This document shows, piece by piece, positions 18,101-25,097 of a DNA stretch of 37,862 nucleotides (position 1 is its first letter; every line of letters begins with the position of its first letter). The notes under the pieces were generated by a model, which saw only the letters and a list, made by a program, of their open reading frames with translations, ran no database searches and was not told the DNA's origin. The stretch covers positions 1-37,862 of the forward strand of contig UQXO01000012.1 of assembly GCA_900545005.1 (NCBI GenBank), read 5' to 3'. The stretch comes from an uncultured Mycoplasmatota bacterium. GTDB taxonomy: Bacteria; Bacillota_I; Bacilli_A; RF39; UBA660. The position numbers and the translations under genes were made by a program.

Positions 18101-18255
18101 TAATTGTTGATTATAAATTAAAACATACAACCGATGAGGCTTATCTTGCTCAACTTAGTGGTTATAAAAAATATATTGAAGAAATGACTAATTTACCTGT
18201 TCATTGTTTCTTATACTCAATTATGGATAGTCAGTTAGTATCATTAAATATTTAA
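15148..18255 (+). CDS. addA: ATP-dependent helicase/nuclease subunit A, AddA
   Basis: UvrD-family helicase with a C-terminal nuclease that works with AddB in double-strand break repair. The 1035 residues (about 1230 in Bacillus) show Walker A SAGAGSGKT (22-30), Walker B LIDEYQDTN, GDIKQSIYRFR, TIHASKGLEYP and the VALTRAREK motif VI. A C-terminal PD-(D/E)XK site follows (D975, then VDYK with D988 and K990). ATG 15148 is chosen because AGGAG at 15133-15137 is well spaced. It lies inside the end of addB, so the pair is translationally coupled. Confidence 0.95.
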   Translation: MPKWTSEQSDAIYKKGTNIIVSAGAGSGKTAVLSERVLEHVKSGISVDDLLVLTFTNAAAAEMKDRIRSKIRKVPELKDELDKVDLAYITTFDSFALSLVKKYSYLMNISKNINIIDASIIELKKEEVLTNIFEELYQQRNPLFLKLIKDFTVKDDKEIWSSVLSLYEKLDNRYDKDEILNSYVDNYYQEENISILVNSYVDLIKNRLEVLNNTIDNLYHYTDNTFQDKMEEVIRPLINAKDYLEIKRLSILKLPTLRGADDVTKAIKNQVRDLVIEIVQLTKYNSLDEIKESLYLTKDYVTIIIKIIQELSTRIETFKRENNAYDFIDIAKMAINILKDNPKVAKEMKNKYKEILIDEYQDTNDIQDIFISLIENNNVYMVGDIKQSIYRFRNANPNLFKSKYESYQNNTGGMKIDLNKNFRSRSEVLNNINMMFNLFMDNYIGGADYISSHQMIFGLTPYNDVNQENYNMEVLNYTYDKDSKYTKEEIEIFTVARDIDAKVKSGYEMMDKETMQRRPVNYGDFVILMDRSSNFNLYKKIFEYLNIPITIYRDKTISDSIDISIIKNIYNLLVLIKKKDFGTMFSYSFMAVARSYLFNMSDKDILKVISNRTFAETKIYQNLYELVKELDTLPNDRLYQKIIAKFNFEASFITTGNISEHMVTIDSIGKIAENAASFGYTPYEFSDYLNQVYEKGLDIKLSLNKEASNSVKIMTIHASKGLEYPVCYFTGLSKKFNIDDLKNKFYYDNNLGFITPYVKNGIHSTVIKMMLKNKYLLEEISERLRLFYVALTRAREKMILVGEFSKDELAYKVNGVIDNETRNSYRSFQDMLNSIYDYLKPYLKDINLDSLNLTKDYNLSIKKDLEILKSEPGRLIEIEEYHPDSKLITSSHFSKNTNTLRTKEEEKNIELGLRMHYLLEITDFNNPDYQDFNAFEINCLKNFINTGILKNSKEIFKEYEFIYEDNFSEKHGIIDLLLIKSNEVVIVDYKLKHTTDEAYLAQLSGYKKYIEEMTNLPVHCFLYSIMDSQLVSLNI

Positions 18256-18281
18256 TTAGGGGACCTACCTCTAATTTTTTT
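18255..18281 (+). terminator. Terminator of addBA
   Basis: ATTAGGGG (18255-18262) pairs with CCTCTAAT (18268-18275, one G-T pair), loop of five, followed by seven Ts. Confidence 0.75.
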
Positions 18282-18287
18282 GGGCAT

Positions 18288-18311
18288 AAAAAAAATCCAG
18301 GCAGTCTGGAT
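18288..18311 (-). terminator. Terminator of pyk
   Basis: On the minus strand ATCCAG and CTGGAT form a six-base-pair stem (18311-18295) with a five-base loop, flanked by an A-run and followed by eight Ts. It sits back to back with the addBA terminator between the convergent genes. Confidence 0.75.
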
Positions 18312-18330
18312 TTTTAATTATCTAATTAAA

Positions 18331-19731
18331 TTAGATTTCTTCAATTTTTAAGAAGTTAGTATGAGCTTCTTCAGGAACAGAACCTACAACACAAACCAAA
18401 TCTTTGTATTTTAAGTTTAATATTTCTTTAGCAGCTTTAACACTGTCACTTACCAAATCATCAGTATTCTTAGAAACACCAACGACCTTAGTATAAACAC
18501 CCCATTTAAGTGCTAACATACGAGCCATTTTTTCATTTTCAACAGTAGCGATAATGTAAGCATTTGGTCTTAGACAAGATACATCTAAAGCACTTTTACC
18601 TTCTTTAGTAGATACAACGATAGCTTTAATAGGCAATTCTAAAGTAGCGTCAACAGCACACTTACAAATAGTATTATGAATATCTGTACCTCTTAATTTG
18701 TAATCTGCAAGATTGTATTTAGTGATTTTTTCAGCATTAACAGCAATCTTAGCCATATACTCTATAGTTTCTACTGGATACTTACCCATAGTAGTTTCAT
18801 CACTAGTCATAATGGCATCACAGCCAGCTAAAACAGCATTAGATACATCAGTAACTTCAGCGTTAGTAGGACGAATATTTTCCTTCATTGAAGTCATCAT
18901 TTGGGTAGCCATGATAACACCTTTACCATTCTTATGGCACATATCAATCATTCTTTGTTGATATAAAGGTAAATTTTCTAGACCTGTTTCAATTCCTAAG
19001 TCTCCACGAGCAACCATAATATAGTCAGAAGCATCAACGATTTCTTGAAGATTGTCGATAGCATATTGAGTTTCTACTTTCGAAATAATAATCATATCTT
19101 TACGACCAAATTCCTTGCATAGGTCTCTAACAGCCTTAACATCTTCTGCAGTATTAACAAATGATACAGCAATGTAGTCACCATCATGTTCACAAGCATA
19201 TTTAATATCTTCTCTATCAGCATCAGAAATAAATGGAACATTAAGTTTAACACCAGGAATACAAACACCACGACGTGATTTAATTGTACCACCATTAATG
19301 ATTTCACAAGTAAGACCATCATCTTCTTTAGATACAACTACTAATTTATAGAAACCATCATCTAAAAGAATAGCTTGTCCAACTTCTAAATCCTTAAGAA
19401 TTCCTTTATAATTAAACGAAATTCTCTCCGCATTTCCCAAAACATCTTCTTCAACGATACGAATAGTCTTTCCTTTAACAAGTTCGATGTAATCTCCATC
19501 AAAAGTACAAGTTCTTAAATCTGGACCTTTAGTGTCAAATAAAATACCAATATTAGCGCCCATCTCTTCATTAGCACGTTTAATTAAAGATAAATCTAAT
19601 TCTCTTTCTTCAAGTGTTGCATGTGAGAAATTGATACGTGCAACATTCATACCAGCTTCTACAATTCCTTTGAAATTTTCCCAAATTTGTGTAGAAGGGC
19701 CAATACTACAAATAATTTTTGTCTTTTTCAT
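18331..19731 (-). CDS. pyk: Pyruvate kinase
   Basis: Converts phosphoenolpyruvate and ADP to pyruvate and ATP in glycolysis. The 466 residues match the family length without the extra C-terminal domain of Bacillus Pyk. Visible motifs are ARINFSHA, DTKGPDLRT, the catalytic Lys in ISKVET, MVARGDLG and ATQMM. Two usually strict motifs differ: TKGPEIRT reads TKGPDLRT, and LSGETAxGKYP reads TSDETTMGKYP. The catalytic Lys and metal-binding acids remain, so activity is expected. The start is ATG 19731 behind AAAGGAAG. Confidence 0.95.
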   Translation of the reverse strand: MKKTKIICSIGPSTQIWENFKGIVEAGMNVARINFSHATLEERELDLSLIKRANEEMGANIGILFDTKGPDLRTCTFDGDYIELVKGKTIRIVEEDVLGNAERISFNYKGILKDLEVGQAILLDDGFYKLVVVSKEDDGLTCEIINGGTIKSRRGVCIPGVKLNVPFISDADREDIKYACEHDGDYIAVSFVNTAEDVKAVRDLCKEFGRKDMIIISKVETQYAIDNLQEIVDASDYIMVARGDLGIETGLENLPLYQQRMIDMCHKNGKGVIMATQMMTSMKENIRPTNAEVTDVSNAVLAGCDAIMTSDETTMGKYPVETIEYMAKIAVNAEKITKYNLADYKLRGTDIHNTICKCAVDATLELPIKAIVVSTKEGKSALDVSCLRPNAYIIATVENEKMARMLALKWGVYTKVVGVSKNTDDLVSDSVKAAKEILNLKYKDLVCVVGSVPEEAHTNFLKIEEI

Positions 19732-19756
19732 CTTATTTTCTTCCTTTCGCTAGTTA

Positions 19757-19785
19757 ATATTACCATAAATGGCCCCTTTTGTAAA
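19757..19785 (-). promoter_or_regulatory. Promoter of pyk
   Basis: On the minus strand, TTTACA (19785-19780), 17 bases, then TAATAT (19762-19757) with TGG directly before it, an extended -10. Confidence 0.65.
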
Positions 19786-19868
19786 TCGGGTTTTTAGCAT
19801 AATTTTGATTATTTTATCTAATTTTTATTCTTTTTCTTATTCTTTTTTTTGCCTTTTTCTTTCTTCTT

Positions 19869-19911
19869 GAGAATATAAACGTCTAGGAGTATTTTCATTA
19901 TTTATATAGGA
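19869..19911 (+). repeat. Dispersed intergenic element, copy C (core only)
   Basis: GAGAATATAAACGTCTAGGA, then a short variable part, then TCATTATTTATATAGGA, matches the 3' 43 bases of copies A (159-201) and B (33415-33457) with a few changes. The TTGTCA/TATTCT pair and the 5' third are not conserved here. It lies about 110 bases before the alpha/beta hydrolase gene, in the same orientation as the other copies. Confidence 0.55.
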
Positions 19912-19994
19912 TAATATCGTAAATTTTCTAAAGTGTCAATGGACATATTTTTATTTAAAAATAACCATAAAATCATAATAAAATCTCAAAGTCG

Positions 19995-20003
19995 TGTTAT
20001 AAT
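19995..20003 (+). promoter_or_regulatory. Extended -10 promoter of the hydrolase-murF-ddl operon
   Basis: TGTTATAAT (TG at 19995-19996, TATAAT at 19998-20003). No convincing -35 is visible, as is common for extended -10 promoters. A short leader with an AGGTGG ribosome-binding site follows. Confidence 0.6.
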
Positions 20004-20021
20004 TAATTAGGTGGAAATTTT

Positions 20022-20774
20022 ATGGAAACAGTTATTAATAATAAACATATATTTTATGACCAGATAGGTAATGGTTCCTTAGATATTGTGATGCTCCATG
20101 GATGGGGACAAAATATGGAAATGATGCGACCTTTAGCCTTAAAGATGATTAATGATAAAAATAATAAAAATCTTTATCGAATTACAATCATCGATTTACC
20201 AGGCTTTGGCGCATCTAGTGAGCCTGATATGAATACGGATATCTTCGGATATACCAAGTTACTTGAAGACTTTTTAGCATCTTTGAGTATTAAAAATCCT
20301 GTTATGATTGGTCATTCTTTTGGAGGTAGGATATCCATTGTCTATGCTTCCCGTAATGAAACTAGAAAAGTAATTCTTTTTGGTGCTCCTTGCATTCGTG
20401 AGTATAAACCTAATTTTAAAGAAAAAGTTTTAAAGACTCTAAAGAAAATTCCGTTTACCAAAGATTTAGTTGAACTAGCCAAACAGTATATTGGGTCTAC
20501 TGACTATAAAAATGCGACACCAGTAATGCGTACAGTCTTAGTAAATACTATTAATCAGGATTTAAGTGAGTGTGCCAAAAAGATTACCGCACCAACCCTA
20601 CTTATTTGGGGAACCCTTGATACAGCAGCACCATTAGAGCTAGCCAAAAAGTTAGAATCTATTTTAAAAGATGGGGCTTTAATCGAGCTACCGGGGGCTA
20701 CGCATTATGCTTATTTAGAACGAATTGATTATGTTACTAATGTTTTAATAAATTTCATAGGAGGTAGGAAATGA
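20022..20774 (+). CDS. Alpha/beta-hydrolase
   Basis: A 250-residue soluble hydrolase. The oxyanion motif HGWG (26-29), the nucleophile elbow GHSFGG (S99), the acid in GTLD (D200) and the catalytic His in GATHYA (H228) make a complete triad. The substrate is unknown, an ester or thioester by family. It overlaps the MurF-type gene by four bases (ATGA), and the operon continues to D-Ala-D-Ala ligase, so it may act in envelope building or turnover. Confidence 0.85.
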   Translation: METVINNKHIFYDQIGNGSLDIVMLHGWGQNMEMMRPLALKMINDKNNKNLYRITIIDLPGFGASSEPDMNTDIFGYTKLLEDFLASLSIKNPVMIGHSFGGRISIVYASRNETRKVILFGAPCIREYKPNFKEKVLKTLKKIPFTKDLVELAKQYIGSTDYKNATPVMRTVLVNTINQDLSECAKKITAPTLLIWGTLDTAAPLELAKKLESILKDGALIELPGATHYAYLERIDYVTNVLINFIGGRK

Positions 20775-22366
20775 TATTAAATATTTTAATCTTTTTAATT
20801 ATTTTTTATAGTATGACTGTAAAGTCAAGAAAATCTTTACATATGTTACAGCAAAATCTTTATAATGAAAATAATCGTTATTTAAAATGGCTTCAACAGA
20901 ATAAAGAACAGGCTTTAAAGCATTATGATATCCTAGGAGCTATTTTAGCTGTAATTAGTTTATTTACGGGTAATATTCTTGGTAAAGTACTTCTTATTAT
21001 CAGTGCTATCATCTATCTATTTGATAGCGAAGTAATAAAGTATTCAATTATGGTCGAAAAAGCGAAGAAACCATTAGTAAAAACTGCACGGGTTAAAAGA
21101 CAAATAATAACTTTATATATACTAAATCTTCTTCCTTTAGTGATTTATTTAATCTTTAAGAATAATGCGAGAATTTTAATTACTATCGCATCCTTGTTAT
21201 TAGTACTAAATTACTATGTTGTTTATCTAGTAAAGTTAATTAATGATCCGATTGAAAAGGGTATTTATAAGAAGTTTTGGCATATGGCAGAAGATAAGTT
21301 AGCATCTTATAAAGATTTAAAAGTTATTGGAATTACAGGTTCTTATGGGAAGACTAGTAGTAAGAATATTCTAAATGAGATTCTTTCTATGGATTATATA
21401 TCCCATCCGACACCTAAAAATTTTAATACGGATGTTGGACTTATGACTACTATTAATAATGATTTAACTAAGTTTGATGAAATATTTATTGCCGAGATGG
21501 GAGCTTATCGGGTTGGAAGAATTAAAAATGCTTGTAATTTGGTGCATCCTAAATACGGGTTATTAACAACGATAGGTAAAGCTCATTTAGAAACTTTTGG
21601 GAGTCAAGAAAATATTATCAAGACTAAATTTGAACTTATTGAAAGCTTACCTAGTGATGGAATTGCTTTTCTTAATATGGATGATCCCCTACAAGTTAAT
21701 TATGATTTACAAAATAAAGTTAGAGTAGTTTGGTATGCTGTTAATAATAAAAAAGCTGATTTTTATTGTCTAGATACTAAGTGTAGTGATAAAGGCTCAA
21801 CTTTTAAAATCTTCTTTAAGAGTGAGAATAAAGCGTATGAATTTCAAACACGTCTTTTAGGACGTCATAATATCTCCAATATTGTTTCGGCAGTTGCGGT
21901 TGGTTATGAGTTTGGAATTTCTATTCCCAAATTACAAGCTGCTGTTAGTAAAATAAAACCCATCGAACATCGTCTTGAACTTAAGAAAATTGGGGGTATG
22001 TATCAAATTGATGATGCTTATAATAGTAATCCTGTAGGAGCTAAAGTTGCTCTTGAGGTCTTAAGTATGATGCCAGGTGACAAGGTTGTTGTAACTCCCG
22101 GAATGGTGGAATTGGGGGCTGAAGAAGAAAGATATAATAAAGAGTTCGGCGAAGAAATAAGTTCGGTTGCGGACTACGTAATTCTCGTTGGCGAAAAACA
22201 AACAAAACCAATCTATGAAGGGTTGATGGCTAAAAAATATGATAAAGATCGTATTATCATTACTAATGATGTCCGTCAGACTTATATTTTGGTTAATAAA
22301 TTAAAAGGTAATAAAGACATTTATGCCTTATATGAAAATGATTTACCAGATACTTATAATGAGTAA
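20771..22366 (+). CDS. murF: Membrane-anchored MurF-type Mur ligase
   Basis: The C-terminal about 350 residues are a Mur ligase: ATP loop GITGSYGKTSSK (187-198), TPKNFNTDVG, the metal Glu in IAEMGAYRVG, HLETFGSQENI, LGRHNISN, and DDAYNSNP with VVTPGMVELG. The last two are typical of MurF, which adds D-Ala-D-Ala to UDP-MurNAc-tripeptide. The first about 160 residues are not the usual UDP-binding domain. They form about four to five hydrophobic segments (about 1-14, 52-84, 111-129, 135-155), so the enzyme is probably tethered to the membrane. The ddl gene lies 20 bases downstream, which fits a MurF role. A lipid-linked substrate is possible but is inference. Confidence 0.85.
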   Translation: MILNILIFLIIFYSMTVKSRKSLHMLQQNLYNENNRYLKWLQQNKEQALKHYDILGAILAVISLFTGNILGKVLLIISAIIYLFDSEVIKYSIMVEKAKKPLVKTARVKRQIITLYILNLLPLVIYLIFKNNARILITIASLLLVLNYYVVYLVKLINDPIEKGIYKKFWHMAEDKLASYKDLKVIGITGSYGKTSSKNILNEILSMDYISHPTPKNFNTDVGLMTTINNDLTKFDEIFIAEMGAYRVGRIKNACNLVHPKYGLLTTIGKAHLETFGSQENIIKTKFELIESLPSDGIAFLNMDDPLQVNYDLQNKVRVVWYAVNNKKADFYCLDTKCSDKGSTFKIFFKSENKAYEFQTRLLGRHNISNIVSAVAVGYEFGISIPKLQAAVSKIKPIEHRLELKKIGGMYQIDDAYNSNPVGAKVALEVLSMMPGDKVVVTPGMVELGAEEERYNKEFGEEISSVADYVILVGEKQTKPIYEGLMAKKYDKDRIIITNDVRQTYILVNKLKGNKDIYALYENDLPDTYNE

Positions 22367-22386
22367 ATGAAGAAAGGAAGTTTAAT

Positions 22387-23583
22387 ATGAATATAAAATT
22401 AGGAGTAATTTTTGGCGGCGTTTCCGTTGAACATGAGGTAAGTGTTATCTCAGCTGTACAGGCCATGCAAGCCATTGATAAAGAAAAATATGATGTAATA
22501 CCTATTTATATTGCTAAAGATAGAGAAATGTATACAGGAGAAATCCTAAAAGATATGGATACCTATACTGATATGGATTTATTAAAAAGATATACTAGCA
22601 ATGTTAATCTTGTTAATAAGAAAGGAAAATTCTATTTACAGACTAAAGGTCTTTTCAAAAGATATGTAACAGAAATTGAACTAGTCTTGCCAATTGGTCA
22701 TGGTACTAATATGGAAGATGGGACCTTACAAGGTTACTTGCAGACGATAGGGGTTCCTTATTGTGAATCTGATGTAGCATCATCAAGTATAGCTCAAGAT
22801 AAGGTGACACAAAAGTTAGTTTTCCAAAGTAAAAATATCCCTATGACAGCTTTTACTTGGTTTTATGATACGGATTTTAGTGCTAAAGAAAGTGAAATCT
22901 TAAAAGAATGTGCTAAGTTAAAATACCCATTGATTGTTAAACCAGCTACTTTAGGAAGTTCGGTAGGAATTAATTTTGCTAAGAATGAAACAGAATTAAA
23001 AAGTGCTATAGAAGAAGCTATTTCTTATGATAAGAAAATTTTAGTTGAACATGCAGTTGAAAATTTAACTGAAGTAAACATTTCGGTTTTAGGAGACTAC
23101 AAATATCAAGAAGTATCAGCTATTGAAGAAGTAACAACTATTCATCATTTGTTAACTTATGAAGATAAATATATTGGAAATACTAAAAATACACCTAGTA
23201 AGGGAATGGCTAGTCTAGGTCGTAAGATTCCTGCTAATATTAGCAAGAAAATGCAAAGTGAAGTTGAGAGTATTGCTAAAGAAGCTTTTAAAGCGGCCGG
23301 TTTATCTGGGGTATGTCGTATCGACTTTTTAATTGATAAGAGTGATAATAAAGTTTATATCAATGAGATTAATGCTATTCCAGGATCATTATCATTTTAT
23401 CTATGGGAGCCAAAGGGTAAGAAATATCCTGAATTACTAGAAGATATTATAAAAATAGGAATTAAAAATTATCAAGATAATAATAATAAAGTTCATTCTT
23501 TTGACTCAAATATTTTAGCAGGATATAGTGGTGCTAAAGGAGCAAAAGGTTCTAAATTTGGTTATAAAGGAAGTAAATTTTAG
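22387..23583 (+). CDS. ddl: D-alanine--D-alanine ligase
   Basis: ATP-grasp enzyme joining two D-Ala for peptidoglycan; its product is the substrate of the MurF gene before it. The N-terminal GVIFGGVSVEHEVS, IGHGTNMEDGTLQGYL, the ATP-binding KPATLGSSVGI and the metal-binding INEINAIPG are intact. At 398 residues it is longer than most Ddl proteins. After about residue 377 it ends in a flexible basic Gly/Lys/Ser tail built from GAKGAKGSK and GYKGSK. The tail is unusual and may bind nucleic acid or wall polymers. It starts behind AAAGGAAG. Confidence 0.93.
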   Translation: MNIKLGVIFGGVSVEHEVSVISAVQAMQAIDKEKYDVIPIYIAKDREMYTGEILKDMDTYTDMDLLKRYTSNVNLVNKKGKFYLQTKGLFKRYVTEIELVLPIGHGTNMEDGTLQGYLQTIGVPYCESDVASSSIAQDKVTQKLVFQSKNIPMTAFTWFYDTDFSAKESEILKECAKLKYPLIVKPATLGSSVGINFAKNETELKSAIEEAISYDKKILVEHAVENLTEVNISVLGDYKYQEVSAIEEVTTIHHLLTYEDKYIGNTKNTPSKGMASLGRKIPANISKKMQSEVESIAKEAFKAAGLSGVCRIDFLIDKSDNKVYINEINAIPGSLSFYLWEPKGKKYPELLEDIIKIGIKNYQDNNNKVHSFDSNILAGYSGAKGAKGSKFGYKGSKF

Positions 23584-23590
23584 GAGAGTT

Positions 23591-24016
23591 ATGAAAAAAA
23601 ATGGGTTTACCTTAGTGGAATTATTAGCAGTTATTGTAATATTAGCTCTTTTAGCAACAGTGGCTACTCCAAATATTATTAGTCTTTTACATGGGTCGAA
23701 GAAAAATACAACAGAAATAGTTATCAATAATTTAAGAGATGCTACTACTGGATATGTTAAAGAACAAGTATCTTTGAAAAAAATTTCTTTGAGTGCTTGT
23801 GATTTTGAGATTAATGATATCGATACTGCCAAGGCTAATCTTAATCAAGGAAAAAGATGTGTTAAAGACTATGATATTTCTTTTTTAGAAAATAATGGTA
23901 TCTTTGATGATAAGGATAATGCTTGTAGTGGGACTATCTATGCTTATAAATACAATAATGGTAGTTATACTGATATTAAGATTTATATTCCGGAAGGAAC
24001 GTGTGAGGTTAAATAA
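23591..24016 (+). CDS. Type IV prepilin-like protein
   Basis: A 141-residue protein with a type IV prepilin leader: MKKNG, cleavage before F6, then TLVELLAVIVILALLATVA as the assembly helix, with E5 of the mature protein present. The rest is a small polar domain with four Cys that may form disulfides. Pseudopilin or ComG-like use is possible. No peptidase, ATPase or platform gene is in the window. ATG 23591 follows TAGGAGAG, which overlaps the ddl stop, so it is co-transcribed with ddl. An in-frame upstream start at 23528 would lie inside ddl and spoil the leader. Confidence 0.85.
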   Translation: MKKNGFTLVELLAVIVILALLATVATPNIISLLHGSKKNTTEIVINNLRDATTGYVKEQVSLKKISLSACDFEINDIDTAKANLNQGKRCVKDYDISFLENNGIFDDKDNACSGTIYAYKYNNGSYTDIKIYIPEGTCEVK

Positions 24017-24036
24017 TTATTTTGGAATTTATCTAG

Positions 24037-24062
24037 AAAAAGAAGGATAATTCCTTTTTTTT
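24037..24062 (+). terminator. Terminator of the hydrolase-murF-ddl-pilin operon
   Basis: AAAAAGAAGGA (24037-24047) pairs with TCCTTTTTTTT (24052-24062) around a four-base loop, so the T-run is part of the stem. Confidence 0.7.
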
Positions 24063-24077
24063 AGGCTAATTTTAAGA

Positions 24078-24083
24078 TATAAT
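24078..24083 (+). promoter_or_regulatory. Probable -10 of the ftsY operon
   Basis: TATAAT (24078-24083). The -35 position falls in the T-run of the preceding terminator and is not convincing. The ftsY start follows about 26 bases later. Confidence 0.4.
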
Positions 24084-24109
24084 AAATTATTAGAAAGAAA
24101 GTGAAATAT

Positions 24110-25096
24110 ATGGGATTTTTTGATAAATTAAAGAAAATAGTAAACAATAAAGAAAAAGAAGTAGAAACTAAAGAAGAGGTAGAAAGTTATAGCAAAGGAC
24201 TTGAAAAAACCAGAAATGAGTTTGTTTCGAAGTTGAATGTCCTAGGAATTAAATATACAAAAATAGACGAGGCTTATTTTGAAGAATTAGAGCAAATTCT
24301 AATAATGGCTGATATTGGAGTTAATACCGTTGAAAACTTTTTAGATAGATTAAGAGCAAGAGTTAAGAAAGAAAATATTACAGATACTAAATATCTTAAT
24401 GAAGTTATTGTCGATGAATTATTTATCATCTATGTAAATGGTGAAAATATTACTGATAAGGTAAACATAGCTCCTAATGGACCCACTGTTATCTTAATGG
24501 TTGGCGTTAATGGCGTTGGCAAAACAACTACTATAGGTAAATTAGCTTATAAGTATCATAATGAAGGAAAAAAAGTTATGCTAATCGCTGCTGATACCTT
24601 TAGGGCCGGTGCGGTTGAACAGCTAAAAGTCTGGGCTGAACGTTCTGAATCAATATTTTATGGTAAAGAAAATACTGATCCTGCTGGCGTTATCTACGAT
24701 GGTTTGGTAAAAGCTAAAGAGGAACAAGCTGATATTGTTTTAATTGATACAGCTGGTCGTTTACAAAATAAAGTTAATCTAATGAAAGAGTTAGAAAAGA
24801 TGAATAAAGTTATTGCTAAGTTTATACCTGATGCTCCCCATGAAACTCTTTTAGTAATTGATGCTACTACTGGTCAAAATGGCATTATGCAAGCAAAAGC
24901 CTTCAAGGAAATTACTAATATTACCGGGATTGTTCTAACGAAATTAGATGGAACAGCTAAGGGAGGCATTGTCTTAGCAATTAAAGAAGAAGTTAATATT
25001 CCGGTTAAGTTTATTGGGCTTGGAGAAAAGATGGAAGATTTAAAACCATTTGATATTGAATCTTATATTTATGGTTTATTTAAGGATATGATGTAA
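24110..25096 (+). CDS. ftsY: Signal recognition particle receptor FtsY
   Basis: GTPase that docks ribosome-SRP complexes at the membrane for co-translational insertion. The 328 residues include a short charged N-terminus, a helical N domain (about 25-110) and a G domain: GVNGVGKTT (132-140), ADTFRAGA (161-168), DTAGR (213-217), TKLDG. The last helix carries the usual GxGExxxDLxPF signature (GLGEKMEDLKPF). The acidic A domain is nearly absent, as in other short Firmicutes FtsY. ATG 24110 gives the canonical MGFFDKLKK start; GTG 24101 is three codons upstream. Confidence 0.95.
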   Translation: MGFFDKLKKIVNNKEKEVETKEEVESYSKGLEKTRNEFVSKLNVLGIKYTKIDEAYFEELEQILIMADIGVNTVENFLDRLRARVKKENITDTKYLNEVIVDELFIIYVNGENITDKVNIAPNGPTVILMVGVNGVGKTTTIGKLAYKYHNEGKKVMLIAADTFRAGAVEQLKVWAERSESIFYGKENTDPAGVIYDGLVKAKEEQADIVLIDTAGRLQNKVNLMKELEKMNKVIAKFIPDAPHETLLVIDATTGQNGIMQAKAFKEITNITGIVLTKLDGTAKGGIVLAIKEEVNIPVKFIGLGEKMEDLKPFDIESYIYGLFKDMM

Positions 25097-25097
25097 A

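Noticed and set aside
19092..19753. Open frames opposite or overlapping pyk
   Set aside because: They are shadows of a well-supported pyruvate kinase gene and have no ribosome-binding sites.
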